64,000 nt of DNA, from positions 310,001 to 374,000 of the forward strand of contig JAHQRK010000033.1 of NCBI GenBank assembly GCA_019828595.1. Direction: 5' to 3'. Below, in pieces: positions 57,601 through 64,000 of the stretch (positions are counted from its first letter, which is position 1; every line of letters starts with the position of its first letter). Made by a program: the position numbers and the translations under genes. The notes below the pieces were generated by a model. The model was not told the DNA's origin and did not search any database. It saw nothing but the letters and a program-made list of their open reading frames with translations. This stretch comes from Aphanomyces cochlioides (taxonomy: Eukaryota; Oomycota; Saprolegniomycetes; Saprolegniales; Verrucalvaceae).

Positions 57601-60600
57601 TAATACACCCCGGAAAACTTCTACTTATTCTTTTCTTGCTAGTAAAACCGCTTTCAGCGCAGAAGACATTGCTCTGTTGTCACTTGGCATCATGTCAGCC
57701 AAATCTTTTTGTCCAATCCAGTTGCTGTAATTTCTTGAAAGCAGCCAAGCATCTTGATTCAGCTATTATTAATATTAGCATTTTGGTCGGCATGAAGATT
57801 TTGCTGACAAAACCAAGCTTAAACATAAATCGAAAACATGTCAGTCTCAGTGGCTGATGCGACTGTGAGAACCACTAATCTTTTCAAATTTGTAGTCGAC
57901 TCCGTGATAGGCGCATAATTTTACACTCCATTTGCTTTTTGTCATCTAATACACCCCGGAAAACTTCTACTTATTCTTTTCTTGCTAGTAAAACCGCTTT
58001 CAGCGCAGAAGACATTGCTCTGTTGTCACTTGGCATCATGTCAGCCAAATCTTTTTGTCCAATCCAGTTGCTGTAATTTCTTGAAAGCAGCCAAGCATCT
58101 TGATTCAGCTATTATTAATATTAGCATTTTGGTCGGCATGAAGATTTTGCTGACAAAACCAAGCTTAAACATAAATCGAAAACATGTCAGTCTCAGTGGC
58201 TGATGCGACTGTGAGAACCACTAATCTTTTCAAATTTGTAGTCGACTCCGTGATAGGCGCATAATTTTACACTCCATTTGCTTTTTGTCATCTAATACAC
58301 CCCGGAAAACTTCTACTTATTCTTTTCTTGCTAGTAAAACCGCTTTCAGCGCAGAAGACATTGCTCTGTTGTCACTTGGCATCATGTCAGCCAAATCTTT
58401 TTGTCCAATCCAGTTGCTGTAATTTCTTGAAAGCAGCCAAGCATCTTGATTCAGCTATTATTAATATTAGCATTTTGGTCGGCATGAAGATTTTGCTGAC
58501 AAAACCAAGCTTAAACATAAATCGAAAACATGTCAGTCTCAGTGGCTGATGCGACTGTGAGAACCACTAATCTTTTCAAATTTGTAGTCGACTCCGTGAT
58601 AGGCGCATAATTTTACACTCCATTTGCTTTTTGTCATCTAATACACCCCGGAAAACTTCTACTTATTCTTTTCTTGCTAGTAAAACCGCTTTCAGCGCAG
58701 AAGACATTGCTCTGTTGTCACTTGGCATCATGTCAGCCAAATCTTTTTGTCCAATCCAGTTGCTGTAATTTCTTGAAAGCAGCCAAGCATCTTGATTCAG
58801 CTATTATTAATATTAGCATTTTGGTCGGCATGAAGATTTTGCTGACAAAACCAAGCTTAAACATAAATCGAAAACATGTCAGTCTCAGTGGCTGATGCGA
58901 CTGTGAGAACCACTAATCTTTTCAAATTTGTAGTCGACTCCGTGATAGGCGCATAATTTTACACTCCATTTGCTTTTTGTCATCTAATACACCCCGGAAA
59001 ACTTCTACTTATTCTTTTCTTGCTAGTAAAACCGCTTTCAGCGCAGAAGACATTGCTCTGTTGTCACTTGGCATCATGTCAGCCAAATCTTTTTGTCCAA
59101 TCCAGTTGCTGTAATTTCTTGAAAGCAGCCAAGCATCTTGATTCAGCTATTATTAATATTAGCATTTTGGTCGGCATGAAGATTTTGCTGACAAAACCAA
59201 GCTTAAACATAAATCGAAAACATGTCAGTCTCAGTGGCTGATGCGACTGTGAGAACCACTAATCTTTTCAAATTTGTAGTCGACTCCGTGATAGGCGCAT
59301 AATTTTACACTCCATTTGCTTTTTGTCATCTAATACACCCCGGAAAACTTCTACTTATTCTTTTCTTGCTAGTAAAACCGCTTTCAGCGCAGAAGACATT
59401 GCTCTGTTGTCACTTGGCATCATGTCAGCCAAATCTTTTTGTCCAATCCAGTTGCTGTAATTTCTTGAAAGCAGCCAAGCATCTTGATTCAGCTATTATT
59501 AATATTAGCATTTTGGTCGGCATGAAGATTTTGCTGACAAAACCAAGCTTAAACATAAATCGAAAACATGTCAGTCTCAGTGGCTGATGCGACTGTGAGA
59601 ACCACTAATCTTTTCAAATTTGTAGTCGACTCCGTGATAGGCGCATAATTTTACACTCCATTTGCTTTTTGTCATCTAATACACCCCGGAAAACTTCTAC
59701 TTATTCTTTTCTTGCTAGTAAAACCGCTTTCAGCGCAGAAGACATTGCTCTGTTGTCACTTGGCATCATGTCAGCCAAATCTTTTTGTCCAATCCAGTTG
59801 CTGTAATTTCTTGAAAGCAGCCAAGCATCTTGATTCAGCTATTATTAATATTAGCATTTTGGTCGGCATGAAGATTTTGCTGACAAAACCAAGCTTAAAC
59901 ATAAATCGAAAACATGTCAGTCTCAGTGGCTGATGCGACTGTGAGAACCACTAATCTTTTCAAATTTGTAGTCGACTCCGTGATAGGCGCATAATTTTAC
60001 ACTCCATTTGCTTTTTGTCATCTAATACACCCCGGAAAACTTCTACTTATTCTTTTCTTGCTAGTAAAACCGCTTTCAGCGCAGAAGACATTGCTCTGTT
60101 GTCACTTGGCATCATGTCAGCCAAATCTTTTTGTCCAATCCAGTTGCTGTAATTTCTTGAAAGCAGCCAAGCATCTTGATTCAGCTATTATTAATATTAG
60201 CATTTTGGTCGGCATGAAGATTTTGCTGACAAAACCAAGCTTAAACATAAATCGAAAACATGTCAGTCTCAGTGGCTGATGCGACTGTGAGAACCACTAA
60301 TCTTTTCAAATTTGTAGTCGACTCCGTGATAGGCGCATAATTTTACACTCCATTTGCTTTTTGTCATCTAATACACCCCGGAAAACTTCTACTTATTCTT
60401 TTCTTGCTAGTAAAACCGCTTTCAGCGCAGAAGACATTGCTCTGTTGTCACTTGGCATCATGTCAGCCAAATCTTTTTGTCCAATCCAGTTGCTGTAATT
60501 TCTTGAAAGCAGCCAAGCATCTTGATTCAGCTATTATTAATATTAGCATTTTGGTCGGCATGAAGATTTTGCTGACAAAACCAAGCTTAAACATAAATCG

Positions 60601-62766
60601 AAAACATGTCAGTCTCAGTGGCTGATGCGACTGTGAGAACCACTAATCTTTTCAAATTTGTAGTCGACTCCGTGATAGGCGCATAATTTTACACTCCATT
60701 TGCTTTTTGTCATCTAATACACCCCGGAAAACTTCTACTTATTCTTTTCTTGCTAGTAAAACCGCTTTCAGCGCAGAAGACATTGCTCTGTTGTCACTTG
60801 GCATCATGTCAGCCAAATCTTTTTGTCCAATCCAGTTGCTGTAATTTCTTGAAAGCAGCCAAGCATCTTGATTCAGCTATTATTAATATTAGCATTTTGG
60901 TCGGCATGAAGATTTTGCTGACAAAACCAAGCTTAAACATAAATCGAAAACATGTCAGTCTCAGTGGCTGATGCGACTGTGAGAACCACTAATCTTTTCA
61001 AATTTGTAGTCGACTCCGTGATAGGCGCATAATTTTACACTCCATTTGCTTTTTGTCATCTAATACACCCCGGAAAACTTCTACTTATTCTTTTCTTGCT
61101 AGTAAAACCGCTTTCAGCGCAGAAGACATTGCTCTGTTGTCACTTGGCATCATGTCAGCCAAATCTTTTTGTCCAATCCAGTTGCTGTAATTTCTTGAAA
61201 GCAGCCAAGCATCTTGATTCAGCTATTATTAATATTAGCATTTTGGTCGGCATGAAGATTTTGCTGACAAAACCAAGCTTAAACATAAATCGAAAACATG
61301 TCAGTCTCAGTGGCTGATGCGACTGTGAGAACCACTAATCTTTTCAAATTTGTAGTCGACTCCGTGATAGGCGCATAATTTTACACTCCATTTGCTTTTT
61401 GTCATCTAATACACCCCGGAAAACTTCTACTTATTCTTTTCTTGCTAGTAAAACCGCTTTCAGCGCAGAAGACATTGCTCTGTTGTCACTTGGCATCATG
61501 TCAGCCAAATCTTTTTGTCCAATCCAGTTGCTGTAATTTCTTGAAAGCAGCCAAGCATCTTGATTCAGCTATTATTAATATTAGCATTTTGGTCGGCATG
61601 AAGATTTTGCTGACAAAACCAAGCTTAAACATAAATCGAAAACATGTCAGTCTCAGTGGCTGATGCGACTGTGAGAACCACTAATCTTTTCAAATTTGTA
61701 GTCGACTCCGTGATAGGCGCATAATTTTACACTCCATTTGCTTTTTGTCATCTAATACACCCCGGAAAACTTCTACTTATTCTTTTCTTGCTAGTAAAAC
61801 CGCTTTCAGCGCAGAAGACATTGCTCTGTTGTCACTTGGCATCATGTCAGCCAAATCTTTTTGTCCAATCCAGTTGCTGTAATTTCTTGAAAGCAGCCAA
61901 GCATCTTGATTCAGCTATTATTAATATTAGCATTTTGGTCGGCATGAAGATTTTGCTGACAAAACCAAGCTTAAACATAAATCGAAAACATGTCAGTCTC
62001 AGTGGCTGATGCGACTGTGAGAACCACTAATCTTTTCAAATTTGTAGTCGACTCCGTGATAGGCGCATAATTTTACACTCCATTTGCTTTTTGTCATCTA
62101 ATACACCCCGGAAAACTTCTACTTATTCTTTTCTTGCTAGTAAAACCGCTTTCAGCGCAGAAGACATTGCTCTGTTGTCACTTGGCATCATGTCAGCCAA
62201 ATCTTTTTGTCCAATCCAGTTGCTGTAATTTCTTGAAAGCAGCCAAGCATCTTGATTCAGCTATTATTAATATTAGCATTTTGGTCGGCATGAAGATTTT
62301 GCTGACAAAACCAAGCTTAAACATAAATCGAAAACATGTCAGTCTCAGTGGCTGATGCGACTGTGAGAACCACTAATCTTTTCAAATTTGTAGTCGACTC
62401 CGTGATAGGCGCATAATTTTACACTCCATTTGCTTTTTGTCATCTAATACACCCCGGAAAACTTCTACTTATTCTTTTCTTGCTAGTAAAACCGCTTTCA
62501 GCGCAGAAGACATTGCTCTGTTGTCACTTGGCATCATGTCAGCCAAATCTTTTTGTCCAATCCAGTTGCTGTAATTTCTTGAAAGCAGCCAAGCATCTTG
62601 ATTCAGCTATTATTAATATTAGCATTTTGGTCGGCATGAAGATTTTGCTGACAAAACCAAGCTTAAACATAAATCGAAAACATGTCAGTCTCAGTGGCTG
62701 ATGCGACTGTGAGAACCACTAATCTTTTCAAATTCGTAGTCGACTCCGTGATAGGCGCATAATTTT
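48639..62766 (+). repeat. 346-bp satellite, right array (about 41 units)
   Basis: Forty phase-regular units plus partial ones, nearly invariant. Exceptions: a T-to-A change at about 51532, one base lost at about 52796, a 179-bp deletion at about 54257 leaving a 167-bp unit, one extra T at about 56035, and a substitution in the last unit at 62733. Every unit has a hairpin-forming segment (first at 48679-48702: CAGTC-TCAG-TGG-CTGA-TGC-GACTG) and an AT-rich near-palindrome GCTATTATTAATATTAGC. A 73-codon frame present in each unit starts only with TTG and is not considered a gene. Twice 173 bp suggests dinucleosomal spacing. Confidence 0.97.
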
Positions 62767-63448
62767 GCCAGTTTAAAGTCGGGTTCAGGTTGCAGTTTCG
62801 ACGTTAGACCCATATTTTGGCAGCATTTTATTGTTAGAAGAATCCAAGAACGAGCTGCGCATCGGATTGTGTAGAGTGTTGTGCATGGGATTGTGGTCGT
62901 GTTAGGTGTGACAGGAAAGCTGAATGAATGAATCACTTGTACATTTGACATTTAGATCTTGTATTTGCGACCTGTTTGTACAGGTTATGGTCCCAGCGCC
63001 TGGTTATTTCAAGTCAAGTTTGTAAACCCCTAGGTTTGTAGGCTTGTAGTGAAGACAAAGCCAGCGGTCACTTTGACAAACAGGAACTTTGCAACATATG
63101 TCGAGTGTGGTTTATGACCAAGAGTATTTGTCAATTTACCGCTGTGGAATTGTGAGACCTCTTTAAATTCATGTTTTCAATTTGAAAAAATTAATTTATT
63201 AATAAAGTCTATGTGTTATGAAGGATTATAAGGAATATTATTCGTATGTTTACTTCAGGTGTTCACGTTTTATACATTGGACATTACAGTATATAATATC
63301 CAGAGACAGTCCATAGGATGCACCCAAAGAGGAATTCCCCGGCAGCGGGTTTGGGACACCCGGCTTTGACAAAAAAACACACCCGCTCTCGGGGATTCCG
63401 GATAATTTACAAAACGGACAATGAAAATCAACAGCAATTGTCAAAGAG
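62767..63448. other. Intergenic segment after the right satellite
   Basis: AT-rich low-copy DNA without a convincing ORF. It contains a copia-like primer-site match at 62983-63000 and an imperfect inverted repeat at 63331-63399. No poly-A signal or RNA gene is recognised. Confidence 0.55.
63331..63399. repeat. Imperfect inverted repeat (possible hairpin)
   Basis: The left arm GGAATTCCCCGGCAGCGGGT and the right arm (inverse GGAATCCCCGAGAGCGGGT) pair with one bulge and two mismatches around a 30-nt loop. It could be a small cruciform or a remnant of a miniature element. Confidence 0.55.
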
Positions 63449-63635
63449 GAGGCAGTTGGAATGGCCCTTCTTTTAAGCACTTCTAATTGGCTAAAATACA
63501 AGCATACCAGAATATAAGCCAACCGAGATTGAAAAAGATGAGGCAGTTGAACACCACTCATTTTAAGCACTTATAATTGGCTATAAAGCATAACATACCA
63601 GGATTGGCTATAATTTATCATTACTTAAACCAACA
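63449..63635 (+). promoter_or_regulatory. Promoter-like segment with duplicated CCAAT-box block
   Basis: A block of about 62 bp (GAGGCAGTTG ... TTTTAAGCACTT ... ATTGGCTA ... CATACCAG) occurs twice with a 91-bp period (from 63449 and 63540). ATTGG (inverse CCAAT) occurs at 63486, 63576 and 63603, the last two followed by CTATAA. The TCATTACTT at 63618-63626 resembles an initiator. All lie within 190 bp upstream of the ATG at 63636. Confidence 0.5.
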
Positions 63636-64000
63636 ATGCTATTATACAGTTTTGTTCTGACGTCGAGCGTGACGGAGAATCATAAGCGTCGATGGTGGTA
63701 CCGTGTTGATGGATGCGTTCACATGGGTCCCTTTTCCAACAGTCAATTCCCAAATCATGTGATGAAAATACACCCGGAAGTTCGTTGGTTTTACGGCGGT
63801 CGCGAAGTGTATGGCGCCTTGGTCGGTGAGGACAATCCAGACGCTCCACCTCGTCGCCAACGCAAATCTGTCGTTTCCAGCAGCCCAGCAGTGAGCAACA
63901 ATGCGACTGTCACCACCACCACGGACGAAGAGAAGGAAATCCTCGACCAAGTAGAGCGCGAACATGCTCTTGCGGAAACGAGTGTTCGACTTGGTCTTGT
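63636..64000 (+). CDS. Protein-coding gene start, possible GYF-like domain (3' end outside window)
   Basis: An ATG at 63636 (ACAACAATG; in-frame TAA at 63591) opens a frame of 121 codons that reaches the window end without a stop. Residues 20-60 read WWYRVDGCVHMGPF ... VRWFYGG. The pattern aromatic-Tyr, a short turn, then G-P-F resembles GYF/GYF_2 adaptor domains, which bind proline-rich peptides, but the fit is partial. Then follow a basic PPRRQRK stretch, a Ser/Thr-rich segment and an acidic, probably helical part (DEEKEILDQVEREHALAE). Codon use is normal and the region is not part of any repeat here. A first exon cannot be excluded, since the sequence ends before any intron could be judged. 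Confidence 0.7.
   Translation, partial: MLLYSFVLTSSVTENHKRRWWYRVDGCVHMGPFSNSQFPNHVMKIHPEVRWFYGGREVYGALVGEDNPDAPPRRQRKSVVSSSPAVSNNATVTTTTDEEKEILDQVEREHALAETSVRLGL

Noticed and set aside
48819..62701. 73-codon ORF in every satellite unit
   Set aside because: It starts with TTG, not ATG, and recurs only because the DNA repeats. There is no Kozak context, and single-base indels in some units break it without any sign of selection.
48639..62766. CRISPR-like regular array
   Set aside because: Units are contiguous 346-bp repeats without spacers, in eukaryotic DNA.
62691..62951. 86-codon minus-strand ORF at the end of the right array
   Set aside because: Half of it is satellite sequence and there is no sign of coding constraint.
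63250..63570. 106-codon minus-strand ORF
   Set aside because: It covers the inverted repeat and promoter-like block of the next gene, has unremarkable composition and no recognised motif.
63625..63965. Minus-strand ORFs of 74 and 107 codons at the window end
   Set aside because: They lie opposite the plus-strand frame from 63636, which has a proper ATG, promoter-like upstream sequence and better amino-acid composition.

Overview
The window is repeat-rich eukaryotic DNA, probably heterochromatin. It holds a nuclear tRNA-Val gene with A and B boxes, APE-type non-LTR retrotransposons, a Ty1/copia element with a half-tRNA primer site, and long 346-bp satellite arrays. GC is intermediate in the elements and lower in the satellite. 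An oomycete or other stramenopile would fit the element types and a TCATT-like initiator before the last gene, but nothing here fixes the lineage.

Layout. 1-15350: four pieces (A1-A4) of one LINE family, here called LINE-A, nested in one another and arranged as a 5.7-kb imperfect inverted repeat. 15357-21134: about 17 copies of a 346-bp satellite. 21135-32760: low-copy segment with intergenic DNA, tRNA-Val(UAC) on the minus strand, a near full-length but broken LINE of a second family (LINE-B) inserted at the 5' end of that tRNA gene with a 16-bp target duplication, an older LINE-B-like fragment at the same boundary, and a copia element cut off in its reverse transcriptase. 32761-48638: second LINE-A cluster (A5-A10). 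48639-62766: about 41 copies of the same satellite in the opposite orientation. 62767-63635: intergenic DNA with a duplicated CCAAT-containing promoter-like segment. 63636-64000: start of an ordinary protein-coding gene that runs off the window.

LINE-A is about 7.4 kb when pieced together: a 61-nt 5' UTR, an ORF1 of about 1012 codons, a 78-nt gap, an ORF2 of about 1350 codons (APE endonuclease, reverse transcriptase, C-terminal zinc knuckle) and a 146-bp 3' UTR with a hairpin. No copy in the window is intact, although copies are nearly identical, so activity was recent or conversion is frequent.

Points most worth following: (1) LINE-B sits in the first 14 nt of a tRNA-Val gene, its target duplication regenerates the gene, and an older relative is broken at the same point, which suggests tRNA-targeted integration; (2) all four LINE-A 3' ends abut a GG dinucleotide that was already in the target; (3) the two satellite arrays begin and end at the same two phases although they lie 27 kb apart in opposite orientation, as if one array had been split and inverted; (4) the LINE-A clusters form large inverted repeats that share insertion junctions. 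Because of the extreme repetitiveness, an assembly artefact must be excluded for points 3 and 4.
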